From contig CALCCD010000127.1 in NCBI GenBank assembly GCA_937899645.1, forward strand, positions 1 through 64,000: a DNA stretch of 64,000 nt, in the 5' to 3' direction. The notes beneath the pieces are model-generated. The model was not told the DNA's origin. It was given only the letters and a program-made list of their open reading frames with translations, and did no database searches. This DNA comes from an uncultured cyanobacterium (lineage in GTDB: Bacteria > Cyanobacteriota > Cyanobacteriia > Cyanobacteriales > Geitlerinemataceae). The translations under genes and the position numbers were made by a program. Positions 10,557-19,141 of the stretch are shown piece by piece (position 1 is the stretch's first letter; each line of letters begins with the position of its first letter).

Positions 10557-12485
10557 GTGTCGGTCAATCAATACGATCGCGGTACAGCCGGAGCCAGCGC
10601 GCCGACGCGCCTGTTTGAGTTTGCCCAGGCGGTTGGCAAAGTAACGGCCAGCACGATCTTTGGCGTGACCCTGCTCGGTAGCTCGATCGTTGCCGGTGGT
10701 CTCGTTGGTCTGGCGATCAGCTTTCGTAACCTGCCCGACGTGCGCGTCCTGAGGGACTACGTGCCGACGGAAACGAGCTATATCTACGACATCGATGGCG
10801 ATTTGCTGTTCAGCATCCACGACGAGGCCAACCGCGAAGTCGTGCCGCTCGATCGCATCTCCGACAACCTCAAGTTGGCGGTACTGGCGATCGAAGACAG
10901 CCACTTCTATATTCACCAAGGCATTAACCCCGGCGCGATTTTCCGGGCATTGCTCGCCAACCTCGACGCCGGACGCACCGTCGAGGGGGCCTCGACCCTG
11001 ACGATGCAGCTCGTTAAGAACCTCTTCCTGACGCCGGAGCGCGAATTTAGCCGTAAGGTCGCAGAAGCCGTCTTGGCGATTCGCCTCGAGCAGACCCTGG
11101 CCAAAGACGAGCTGCTGGAGCTGTACCTCAATCAGGTCTACTGGGGACATAATCTCTACGGTGCGGAAACCGCCGCTCAAAGCTACTTTAATAAGCCCGC
11201 CAAAGATCTGACCCTGGCTGAAGCGACGCTGATGGCGGGTTTGATCCAAGCGCCGGAAGAGCTGAGCCCCTTCGCCAATTACCAAGCCGCAAAGCAGAGA
11301 CAGGCGCAGGTGATTAACCGCCTGGAGAACTTACGCTGGATCGACGCCGAGCAGGCAGCAGAAGCGCGATCGCAGTCCCTCTTAGTCGGTCGCGTTACCT
11401 CGTTTCGCGGCAGTCAGTCGCCGTTTATCACCGAAGCGGTGGTCGCCGAACTCAAGCGCCGCTTCGGCAAAGAAGCTGTCCTCAAAGGCGGGATGCGCGT
11501 CCAAACCACTGTCGATCTCGACATGCAGCGCCTGGCGGAAGCCACCGTCCGCGCCTGGCATCAGCGCCTCTACGAGCAGGGCATCTACGGCAGCTTCGAT
11601 CAGGGCCAAATGGCGCTCGTCGCTGTCGATCCGCGTACTCACTTCGTTAAAGCAATGGTCGGCGGACACGACTACGACAAGAGTCAGTACAACCGTGCTA
11701 TCCAAGCGCGCCGCCAGCCCGGATCGGCCTTTAAGCCCTTCGTTTATTACACCGCCTTCGCGACGGGAGCCTACAGCCCCGAATCGTCGATCGCCGATTC
11801 GCCCGTGTCCTACCCCGACGGCGACAGCATGTACAAACCTCAAAACTACGGCGGCAGCTTCTCCGGTAACGTCAGCATTCGCAAGGCGATCGAGGTTTCG
11901 CTCAATGTCCCAGCGGTCAAAATCGGCCAGGAAATCGGCCTCAATAACGTCATCGAGACGGTGCGGACGCTGGGGATGACCAGCCCGATCGACCCGGTGA
12001 TCTCGCTGCCCCTGGGTTCGATCGACATCACGCCGCTGGAGATGGCCGGAGCCTACGCCACGTTCGCGAGCAATGGCTGGCGATCGGACACCACCTTTAT
12101 CGCCCAAGTCACTGACAGCACCGGCGAAGTGCTGCTCGACAACACGCCGCGCCCGCGTCTGGTGCTCGACCCCTGGGCGACCGCTTCACTGACCAGTACG
12201 CTGCGAGGTGTGATCGATCGAGGAACGGCCCCCAATGCTCGCATGTCGAGACCGGCAGCGGGCAAAACCGGGACGACCTCATCCGAGCGCGACATCTGGT
12301 TTGTCGGCTACGTGCCCCAGCTTTCGGTGGCGGTCTGGGTTGGCAACGACGACAACCGACCGCTGCGCGGCGGCGCGACGGGTGGCGGCTATGTCGCACC
12401 CGTATGGCGAGATTTCATGCAAAAGGCGCTGGCCAGCGAGCCGGTGCAGCAGTTCCGCTCGCCTTCGGAGTTCGATCGGCCGTAG
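10557..12485 (+). CDS. Class A penicillin-binding protein (PBP1A family)
   Basis: This 642-residue bifunctional enzyme polymerises and cross-links peptidoglycan in the periplasm. After a membrane anchor (about residues 30-55) comes the GT51 glycosyltransferase with catalytic Glu113 in AIEDSHFYIHQG, then EGASTLTMQLVKNL. The transpeptidase has the nucleophile Ser390 in GSAFKP, the S-L-N motif in VSLNVPA, and K-T-G in AGKTGTTS. The start is a GTG preceded by GGGGA. Length is near the shorter end for PBP1A-type proteins. A long inverted repeat follows the gene. Confidence 0.96.
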   Translation: MSVNQYDRGTAGASAPTRLFEFAQAVGKVTASTIFGVTLLGSSIVAGGLVGLAISFRNLPDVRVLRDYVPTETSYIYDIDGDLLFSIHDEANREVVPLDRISDNLKLAVLAIEDSHFYIHQGINPGAIFRALLANLDAGRTVEGASTLTMQLVKNLFLTPEREFSRKVAEAVLAIRLEQTLAKDELLELYLNQVYWGHNLYGAETAAQSYFNKPAKDLTLAEATLMAGLIQAPEELSPFANYQAAKQRQAQVINRLENLRWIDAEQAAEARSQSLLVGRVTSFRGSQSPFITEAVVAELKRRFGKEAVLKGGMRVQTTVDLDMQRLAEATVRAWHQRLYEQGIYGSFDQGQMALVAVDPRTHFVKAMVGGHDYDKSQYNRAIQARRQPGSAFKPFVYYTAFATGAYSPESSIADSPVSYPDGDSMYKPQNYGGSFSGNVSIRKAIEVSLNVPAVKIGQEIGLNNVIETVRTLGMTSPIDPVISLPLGSIDITPLEMAGAYATFASNGWRSDTTFIAQVTDSTGEVLLDNTPRPRLVLDPWATASLTSTLRGVIDRGTAPNARMSRPAAGKTGTTSSERDIWFVGYVPQLSVAVWVGNDDNRPLRGGATGGGYVAPVWRDFMQKALASEPVQQFRSPSEFDRP

Positions 12486-12501
12486 TGGTGTCGATACTGC
12501 G

Positions 12502-12564
12502 AGGAACCGGGTTTCTAGGAGTTACTGACGTAAACCACGATCGCGACCTAGAAACGTGGTTCCT
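12502..12564. repeat. Long inverted repeat between convergent PBP1A and cruA genes
   Basis: The 18-base arms at 12502-12519 (AGGAACCGGGTTTCTAGG) and 12547-12564 are complementary with two mismatches, with a 27-base loop. It lies in the 96-base gap between two convergent genes. It could be a bidirectional terminator, though no T-run follows, or a copy of a dispersed palindromic element. Confidence 0.65.
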
Positions 12565-12581
12565 AACTAGCCGCTGTCTGG

Positions 12582-14642
12582 CTACGATCCCGACGATCGC
12601 GCCCGATAGGGACGCCCGATCCCCTCGGTGACGGCGTAAATCGTCGAAAGCACCTGCAACCATAGCGCTGGGTAGCGCTTCTCCAGCGCGCCCCGCAGCG
12701 AACTTTCCATCGCCGGAAGCCAACCGAGCAAAAAGCCAATCAGCGACTGCCAGGTGAAGTTCAGATACGTGCCGACCCAGCGCAGCAGGTCTACTGGCCC
12801 CGCCATATCCCAAATCCACCAGAGCAGAATCGGCGTGCGCCACGCGGCGGTAATCGCGAGGCGATTGAACAGCAGCCAGCTCGTACGGTCTTTGATAAAC
12901 GTATCGGCCACGTGGGGCGGCTCGTCAGCCAGCAGCCCGAAGAAAATATTCAGCATTGAGTTAATGCGCTCCGGCGGCAGCGTCCGGTGCGTCGGCACCA
13001 TCATCCCCTTGGAGAACAGCCAGGTGACGGCGACGTTGCTCTGGTAGGCGCGCACCAAGTCGAGCTGCGATGCGGCCAGCAGATCGTGCTTCAGGGCGGT
13101 GTCGAGTAGGCGCGCGAGCCGATTGGTGTTGCGCACCAGCGAGCCGAAGCCGGTGAACACCAGCGGCGACTGGAGCGAAGCTGCATCGCCGATCGCCAGC
13201 AAGCGATCGAACGCCACCGTCCGATCCTGACTGCCCTGGCTGAAGTAGCCGGGAATGTAGCCAAACGTCGCTTTTTTGAAGCTCACCTCGCCCATCTCGC
13301 AGCGGCGATACTCGGGCAGAATCGTGAAGAAATCCTCGTACATCTCCAGCAGCGAGCCGGGATTATCTGGGTGGATTTCGTGGTAATGGAACAGATAAAG
13401 GGTCAGCTCGCCGTTGCCCGCCGGGAACAGCTCCCAGATCAGCTGCCGCCCGCGCGAGATATCGCCGTGAGAGTTGAGCACGTCGCCGAGGCGCTCGTCC
13501 CAAACTTCGCCGTCGATACCGCCATCGATCACCGCGCCGACGGTCGGACAGACGCTGTCAAACGGACGCCCGTCGCTAATTTGCCACGCGATCGGCGAAG
13601 CTGTACCCATCGCATCGACGATCGCCCGCCCGTCGATTTGCTTGGCGTCGCCCGATTCGAGATCGACGAGATCGACAACGGCGCGATCGTCAAAAATTTC
13701 GGCCTTGATAAACTCGGTGCGCTCCCAGATCTCCGCACCCGCCGCCCGCAGCTTCTCGCCGCAGGTTCGCAGCAACTTTTCGGCGTCGATCGCGATGTTC
13801 AACACCTCCGGCGTATGCAGTACATCCGCGCGACAAATTACCGGATTGTTGCCATCGAAAAACTTGTTAAACCCGTCCTCGTACTCGCAGGCGATCAGCG
13901 ACTCGAACTCCGCTTGCGTAAAGACGTTCAGATCGATCAAGCACTGAAACTCCTGGCGAGAAATATTCCACTCGCGGTTCATCCGCCCGAACGGCAGACG
14001 CTCGATCAGCAGCACTCGGTAGCCCCGCTGCGCCATCACCGTCGCCTGAATCGAGCCCAGTGCGCCGCCGAGGTAAATCAGATCGTAGGGAGCCGGATCG
14101 GTTTTGCCGGAGTGGCCGCTGCGGCGCGTGACGACGGTTTTCGGGGTCTTGGGCGATCGCACGCCCTCGCGCCAGCGCTGCTCCCACCAGTAGACCCGCT
14201 GCAAGTCCGCGTCACCGTTGGGGATTTTCTGAAAGAATTCGGCGGTTTTCGGATAGTGAGTTGCCAGCGCCTCGAAAATCGACTGATTGCTTAAATCGAC
14301 ACTAGGCGGCTCGGGGTAAGAAACGGGGAAGGCGGCATCGAGATCGGCCTGGAATCGATCGCAGATCGCCCGTTCCTGAGGCACGCGGCGATCGCCCCAG
14401 CGAAACACCTTGAGGTAGGTCGTCCGTTGCAACGACCAAAGGAAAATCGAGAGGCAAGCCTCGTTGCTGCGGTTATCTTCGCCAAACTCAATGCGGAGGC
14501 CGTCGCGCGTCGCGATCGCGCGTCCCGTCGTCGGCGTCCAAGCGTGCAGCCACTGCAAAACGCGATCGGTGTCGGGCGTTGGAGCTTCGAGATAGAGTAG
14601 CTGTTTCATCAAATCGTCGAACGAGCGCGGGTGAAGCGGCAT
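12582..14642 (-). CDS. cruA: Lycopene cyclase CruA-type flavoprotein
   Basis: The 686-residue product fits the CruA/CruP family, FAD-dependent cyclases that form beta rings on lycopene in cyanobacteria lacking CrtL. The dinucleotide-binding start is YDLIYLGGALGSIQATVMA near residue 180, followed by WNISRQEFQCLIDLNVF and ILRAA-like segments. The FAD end motif GDAASLQSPLVFTGFGSLVR (near residue 470) is the CruA form; CruP proteins are shorter. A C-terminal hydrophobic region suggests membrane contact. Together with crtR at 18 kb it covers ring formation and hydroxylation to zeaxanthin. CruP cannot be fully excluded. Confidence 0.8.
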   Translation of the reverse strand: MPLHPRSFDDLMKQLLYLEAPTPDTDRVLQWLHAWTPTTGRAIATRDGLRIEFGEDNRSNEACLSIFLWSLQRTTYLKVFRWGDRRVPQERAICDRFQADLDAAFPVSYPEPPSVDLSNQSIFEALATHYPKTAEFFQKIPNGDADLQRVYWWEQRWREGVRSPKTPKTVVTRRSGHSGKTDPAPYDLIYLGGALGSIQATVMAQRGYRVLLIERLPFGRMNREWNISRQEFQCLIDLNVFTQAEFESLIACEYEDGFNKFFDGNNPVICRADVLHTPEVLNIAIDAEKLLRTCGEKLRAAGAEIWERTEFIKAEIFDDRAVVDLVDLESGDAKQIDGRAIVDAMGTASPIAWQISDGRPFDSVCPTVGAVIDGGIDGEVWDERLGDVLNSHGDISRGRQLIWELFPAGNGELTLYLFHYHEIHPDNPGSLLEMYEDFFTILPEYRRCEMGEVSFKKATFGYIPGYFSQGSQDRTVAFDRLLAIGDAASLQSPLVFTGFGSLVRNTNRLARLLDTALKHDLLAASQLDLVRAYQSNVAVTWLFSKGMMVPTHRTLPPERINSMLNIFFGLLADEPPHVADTFIKDRTSWLLFNRLAITAAWRTPILLWWIWDMAGPVDLLRWVGTYLNFTWQSLIGFLLGWLPAMESSLRGALEKRYPALWLQVLSTIYAVTEGIGRPYRARSSGS

Positions 14643-14767
14643 TGCACGTCAAAAGAGAGCGGCACGCGCTGCGACCGCTCATAGTGCAGTATATCGATCG
14701 AACCGCCCCTGCCGCCGCCTCTGCCGACCCCCGGCACTGACGCTTGCGGTATCGCCGTGGGCGATCG

Positions 14768-15592
14768 TTAGGGACGCGGCCGCGTCTTGCGGGTTCTCGA
14801 CCCCGTTCTCGACCCCGTGCGTGCGCCGGTCGTATCACCCGGCGCGCGCGGTACTCTCCTGGCTTTGGATTGCGTCCCGCCGCTGCGTCGTGCTGCCGTA
14901 TTCGGCTCCGGCGCTTTCGTGCGCGGTGCATTGCCGCCGCGATTAGTGCGGAACGTGACGTTAACCCCTTCGTTGGTTTGCTCCAGCACCAGCAGCGGCG
15001 TCGGCTTCGCATTCTGATCCCAGTGGATAAAGGCCACGCGCCCCTGAAGCGCGGGCTGCCAGGTGTCCTGATCGGCGGCGGGGCTCAGATAAGTCTCGAT
15101 GCAGTCGATAATCTGGCTGATGGTCGCGCTGGTCGGCTGGGTCGGCAGCTTCGTCAGCTTGATCTGGATGCGGAACAGCACCCGTTTTTTCACCTGACCG
15201 CCGGAGCCGGTTTCGTACTCCACGTCGAAGACTTCATCGACTTGACGCCCAGAGCCGCGATTGTCCACCGTCGGGCGCAGCGCCACGGAGATCTTGCTTT
15301 TGACCTTCACTTTGATTTGGTTGACCACGCCAAAGTGAAAGGTCTCTTCTTCCATCCGCATCCGCAGATAGTCGAGGTTAAACTCGCGCGAGTGAATCAG
15401 GTCGGGGTTCCTCTCCATTTTCCCAATCGTATCGACCGCGCGCTTGAATTTCTTTTGGAGCTCGCTGTTTTTGAACTCTTCCGTTCGCAGCTTCTTTCGC
15501 AGCGTGCGAATTTTCGACTGCATAAACACGCCGACACCGATCGTCGTGGCCAAAAAGACGACGGCGGCAATCGCTGCTGGCTCGATCGCCAT
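14768..15592 (-). CDS. Conserved cyanobacterial membrane-anchored hypothetical
   Basis: The protein (274 residues) has one N-terminal membrane segment (IAAVVFLATTIGVGVFM, about residues 8-24), a coiled-coil-like basic helix (KIRTLRKKLRTEEFKNSELQ), a central folded domain rich in strands (FHFGVVNQIKVKVKSKIS, KRVLFRIQIKLTKLP), and a very basic low-complexity tail (GARTGSRTGSRTRKTRPRP). The ATG at 15592 is chosen because GAGGAG lies seven bases ahead, although the frame opens at 15712. I do not know a function. The tail could bind nucleic acid or membrane lipids. Confidence 0.75.
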   Translation of the reverse strand: MAIEPAAIAAVVFLATTIGVGVFMQSKIRTLRKKLRTEEFKNSELQKKFKRAVDTIGKMERNPDLIHSREFNLDYLRMRMEEETFHFGVVNQIKVKVKSKISVALRPTVDNRGSGRQVDEVFDVEYETGSGGQVKKRVLFRIQIKLTKLPTQPTSATISQIIDCIETYLSPAADQDTWQPALQGRVAFIHWDQNAKPTPLLVLEQTNEGVNVTFRTNRGGNAPRTKAPEPNTAARRSGGTQSKARRVPRAPGDTTGARTGSRTGSRTRKTRPRP

Positions 15593-15989
15593 GCCCTGCT
15601 CCTCCGCATTGGGCGGGGGTGTTTGGGCGAGTACGGATTGGGTTGCGATGACCTGTTGCCGTGGCATTTGGTAAGCGAGTCTCCTACGCAGACGACTGAG
15701 AAAAACGCACACTGTGCGGGGTCGGATGAGACGTCCGCAAATTGTGGAGGCTGTTGCGTTTTGCTCGCCTTTTGCATTCCGGCTATCTCGGCCTCAGCAG
15801 GCGGTCTCGCGCACTCGCACTCCACAGCAACAAGTATATGACGATATCTTCGATCCGCTTTCCGGCCCGTGCCGCGCGGCGACGTCGCAACCGGCCCGAG
15901 AGAGATCGTCCCATACGTGTTAGAAGCCAAGCCAGCAGACCAGTCTCACAGACCCACTTCAACGCCACAGCTCCACCTCCCAAAAAAGC
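15593..15989. other. Intergenic region, nothing recognised
   Basis: This 397-base gap lies between two minus-strand genes. Open frames on either strand here have no protein-like features. The upstream gene (DUF3155) ends with its own terminator at 15990-16020, so the promoter of the downstream gene should be inside this gap. Confidence 0.4.
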
Positions 15990-16020
15990 GCAAAGCCCCC
16001 GGAACGTTCCGAGGGCTTGC
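15984..16020 (-). terminator. Rho-independent terminator of the DUF3155 gene
   Basis: On the minus strand GCAAGCCC..GGAACGTTCC..GGGCTTTGC forms a nearly perfect stem centred on GGAACGTTCC, followed by GCGC and TTTTTT. It starts about 30 bases after the DUF3155 stop. Confidence 0.8.
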
Positions 16021-16052
16021 AATGGAGGTTTAAAGGATCGAGCGAGAAACGC

Positions 16053-16376
16053 TTAGCCCTTGGAGGTGCTAGCCGTCGCTTCAAAATCAGCTTGCTGCTC
16101 GATAACCAAACGCAAACTCGGGAAGAGGAAGTGGTTTTCTTCGACGTACTGTGCGCCGAATAGTCCTTTCTCTGCCCAGAAGTAGCGGTCGGTCGTGTGC
16201 TCGTTGCGCTTCACCAGTAATAAAGCCGGAGGGACGATCGACTGGGCTTTAATGTACTTGCGGGCTGCGGTAACGGGCTTATCTTCGCCGCTCTCAATAC
16301 TATACTGAGGTACGTGCTCCAGGATTCGGCGTCCTTCCTGGCGTCGACGGCTTTTTCTCTTACGTCTCCGTGCCAA
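16053..16376 (-). CDS. DUF3155 domain protein
   Basis: This 107-residue protein matches the cyanobacterial DUF3155 family: a very basic N-terminus (MARRRKRKSRRRQEGRR), then ILEHVPQYSIESGEDKPVTAARKYI and the highly conserved NEHTTDRYFWAEKGLFGAQYVEE. The start codon is TTG, supported by AGGAGG upstream at normal spacing. The function is unknown; the basic N-terminus suggests nucleic acid or ribosome contact. It is divergent from the histidine kinase, with an AT-rich promoter region between them. Confidence 0.9.
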   Translation of the reverse strand: MARRRKRKSRRRQEGRRILEHVPQYSIESGEDKPVTAARKYIKAQSIVPPALLLVKRNEHTTDRYFWAEKGLFGAQYVEENHFLFPSLRLVIEQQADFEATASTSKG

Positions 16377-16557
16377 TGTTCGATTTCCTCCTTAGTCTGG
16401 ACTGTCCATAAACGGCCAGCAAACAGTAGTAACAGCTACTAAAACCGAATTGGATTATACTTTTTTGATTTAAAAAAGTCAACTAACTCATTGCACCTGC
16501 ATTGAGAGAAGAACGAACTGAAAAACAAGCGGTTAATCTCAGAACAAAAGAACATCT

Positions 16558-17901
16558 ATGTCGACAGAGCGCACTGTAGTGAGTTTGTGTAAGACGCAAG
16601 CCTCGCTCCTCGTCCAAAATCTGAATGTCACCTGCTGTGCGGTCTACGTAACGGAAAATTGCCTGACGGGGACGGGCGAGCGTCTGCTGCCGATCGCGAT
16701 CGAGCCGGAACAGGTGGTGCGATCTTCAGGTGTCGCCCGCTCGGCCCCGTCGCCGACGCGAAATGCGATCGACGTTTACGACGCTACGCCCCGTCGCAGC
16801 GTGTCTTCGATGTCTCCGGTGGCGGCCTCCTCGCCCGGCGGCTACGTTTCGGCGGCGCTGCCCGCTCCAGCCCAGCAGCGCGATACCTTTCCATTGCGGC
16901 TGGAGGGCGAGATCGTCGGCGTGCTGGCGCTGTATCGCACGGCGACGGACTGGAACGAGGAGGAGCGCGCTTCGATCGCGGCGGTGGTCGCTACCGTCGA
17001 GTACGCGATCGAGCTGCACGGCCAAAACCTCACCCTGCGCAATACCCTAGAGGCCACTTACCTCAACGACCTCCAGCGCCAAAGCCACCTCAGCGACCTG
17101 TTCCACCAGGTGCGCAACCCACTCGCCGCGCTGCACGTGTTCGGCAAACTGCTCGATCGTCGGCTGGCGGGCAACTCGCCGGTGCTGGAGGTGGTGGCAA
17201 ATATCATTCGCGAAAGCGAGCGCCTGAAGTCGCTACTCGACGATCTCAGTATCGTGGCGCGTCAGCCAAGTCTAGAGCTGACCGGACTACAAGAGTCGAT
17301 CGACGATCTCGACAATCTCGGCGAGCTCGGCAGCACCCTCGAGACGCGCGTCGACTCTGTCGAGCCCGTCGAGCCCGCTCCCGAGCCATCTTCGGCCCTG
17401 GCGCTGCTGCCAGCAAATGCCAGCATTCCGTTCAAGGAAGTTTCGGTTAGCGAGCTGCTCGGACCGATCGCTAGCGTGGCCTCCGCCGTAGCCGAATCGC
17501 GCGACCTGAGCTTCGAGGCGCAGATCGAATGCCCCGACGTGTTGCTGCGAACGGACGTCAAGCTGATGACCGAAGCGCTTAACAACCTGGTCGATAACGC
17601 GCTGAAATATACGCCGGACGGTGGTCGGGTGACGATCGTCGCCAGCCAGCGCTCCTGGCAGGGAAGCCAAACCGTGGAAATTTCGATCTGCGACACCGGC
17701 CTGGGGATCCCGCCGGAAGATCTCGATCGCGTCTTCCAGCGGGGCTATCGCGGCGAAAAGCGCGATACGGACATCCAAGGCACGGGCTTGGGTCTGCAAA
17801 TCGTCAAGCAAATCGTCGAGCAGCTCGGCGCGGACATCGAAATCGACAGTGCGGGACGCGGCCAGGGCGTGAAGGTGCATCTCCGACTGCCGGTTGAGTG
17901 A
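16558..17901 (+). CDS. GAF-domain sensor histidine kinase
   Basis: This 447-residue soluble kinase has a GAF-like sensor (about residues 10-155, with a 40-residue Ser/Pro-rich insertion) followed by the DHp and HATPase domains. The phosphorylated residue is His183 in FHQVRNPLAALHVF. The ATP-binding boxes are NNLVDNALKYTPDGGRV (N), DTGLGIPPEDL (G1) and GTGLGLQIVKQIV (G2). No response regulator is adjacent. The GAF domain has a Cys pair (TCCAVYV), but no canonical bilin-binding cysteine context is apparent, so the signal is unknown. Confidence 0.93.
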   Translation: MSTERTVVSLCKTQASLLVQNLNVTCCAVYVTENCLTGTGERLLPIAIEPEQVVRSSGVARSAPSPTRNAIDVYDATPRRSVSSMSPVAASSPGGYVSAALPAPAQQRDTFPLRLEGEIVGVLALYRTATDWNEEERASIAAVVATVEYAIELHGQNLTLRNTLEATYLNDLQRQSHLSDLFHQVRNPLAALHVFGKLLDRRLAGNSPVLEVVANIIRESERLKSLLDDLSIVARQPSLELTGLQESIDDLDNLGELGSTLETRVDSVEPVEPAPEPSSALALLPANASIPFKEVSVSELLGPIASVASAVAESRDLSFEAQIECPDVLLRTDVKLMTEALNNLVDNALKYTPDGGRVTIVASQRSWQGSQTVEISICDTGLGIPPEDLDRVFQRGYRGEKRDTDIQGTGLGLQIVKQIVEQLGADIEIDSAGRGQGVKVHLRLPVE

Positions 17902-17921
17902 CGCCGCGCCGAAACGGCAAA

Positions 17922-17957
17922 CCCGCCGAAGCAACTTTAGGCTTCAGCGGGCTTTTT
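17922..17957 (+). terminator. Rho-independent terminator of the histidine kinase gene
   Basis: CCCGC-C-GAAGC pairs with GCTTC-A-GCGGG around an 8-base loop and is followed by C and TTTTT. It begins 20 bases after the kinase stop. Confidence 0.85.
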
Positions 17958-18044
17958 GCATTGCTTTCGAGCACTGTCGTCGGGCACGCGCTCAGCGACC
18001 GACGGATCGAAACAATAGAACGGTCGTTTTCACCCGCGCTGGCG

Positions 18045-18968
18045 CTAGGATTTCGGCTTCTCTTCCGACTTGTGGCCGTGAAAGCGGATGCCGAGAAAAA
18101 TGTCGTAGATAAATCCGGCGAAGCTTTTCGCACCCGAAAACAGGTCGAGCTTTTGCTCGCAGCCTTTCTCATCGAGCAGCGGCTTCGAGGCCCGATAGGC
18201 ACTCTCGTAGCTGTACCAGGGAATCGACGGCCACAGGTGGTGAATCAGGTGGTAGTTCTGGCCGAGAATCAATAGATTTAGGAGCGTGTTGGGATACACG
18301 CGGGCGTTCTTCCAGCGATTGCGCTCGGCAAACGGGCGGTGCGGCAGGTAGTCAAAAAACAGACCGAGGGCAATACCAACGACCAACGCCGCCGAGAACC
18401 AGTAGTTCAGCACGTACGCGAAGAAACCAAACTTCAGCGAGATGACCACAACGGCAGCGAGGAACAGGCGGCTCAGGAACCATTCCATCAGCTCGTTGTT
18501 GCGCCAGAGCTTGCGCTGGAAAAAGAAAATCTCGTGGTAGAAGAACCGCGCGGCGATCATCCACAGGGGACCGCCCGTGGAAACGAAGTGGTCGGGATCG
18601 TTTTCGGGATCGTTAACGTGGCCGTGGTGCTGGAGATGAACGCGAGTAAAGACGGGAAACGCAAAACCGAGCATCAGCGCGCTACTGTGCCCGAGGACGG
18701 CGTTCGCGAGGCGGTTTTTGTGAGCGACGTTGTGCGAAGCGTCGTGGATCACCGTTCCGGCCATATGCAGCGCCAGAACGTTCATACAGAAGCAAATCCA
18801 GTGCGGCCAAGACAGGTAGAAGTAGCCAAGCGTCGAGAACACGACAAAGAGCGTCGCGGCGATCATCAGGTTGACCGTGGGATTGAAGACGGCTTTAGGC
18901 GGGCCGAAAAATTCCTTCGGAACCAATGACTTATTGTTGGCCGATGGCTTTTGGGCCTCTGCGATCAC
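18045..18968 (-). CDS. crtR: Beta-carotene hydroxylase CrtR
   Basis: CrtR is a membrane di-iron enzyme that hydroxylates beta-ionone rings to give zeaxanthin. The 307-residue protein has the histidine boxes HDASH (about residue 75), HLQHHGHVNDPENDPDH (about residue 112) and HLIHHLWPSIPW (about residue 247), with hydrophobic helices between. The HVNDPENDPDH and HLWPSIPW contexts separate it from fatty-acid desaturases and from the CrtW ketolase. GAGGAG precedes the ATG. With CruA at 13 kb it gives a short route from lycopene to zeaxanthin. Confidence 0.93.
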   Translation of the reverse strand: MIAEAQKPSANNKSLVPKEFFGPPKAVFNPTVNLMIAATLFVVFSTLGYFYLSWPHWICFCMNVLALHMAGTVIHDASHNVAHKNRLANAVLGHSSALMLGFAFPVFTRVHLQHHGHVNDPENDPDHFVSTGGPLWMIAARFFYHEIFFFQRKLWRNNELMEWFLSRLFLAAVVVISLKFGFFAYVLNYWFSAALVVGIALGLFFDYLPHRPFAERNRWKNARVYPNTLLNLLILGQNYHLIHHLWPSIPWYSYESAYRASKPLLDEKGCEQKLDLFSGAKSFAGFIYDIFLGIRFHGHKSEEKPKS

Positions 18969-19141
18969 AGCATGCTCCTCACTTTTATTAAGTATCGTTG
19001 CGCTTTATTAACTCTCAGATAGTAGCAGGGTCGAACGAAGTTTTGTCAAGCGACCGTCGCCTGAAATGGGCGAAGGTCTTACGGTTCGAGGCGATCGCCA
19101 CTTTCCAGCAGATTCTAACAAAGCCTCTCGTTTCGTTGGCG

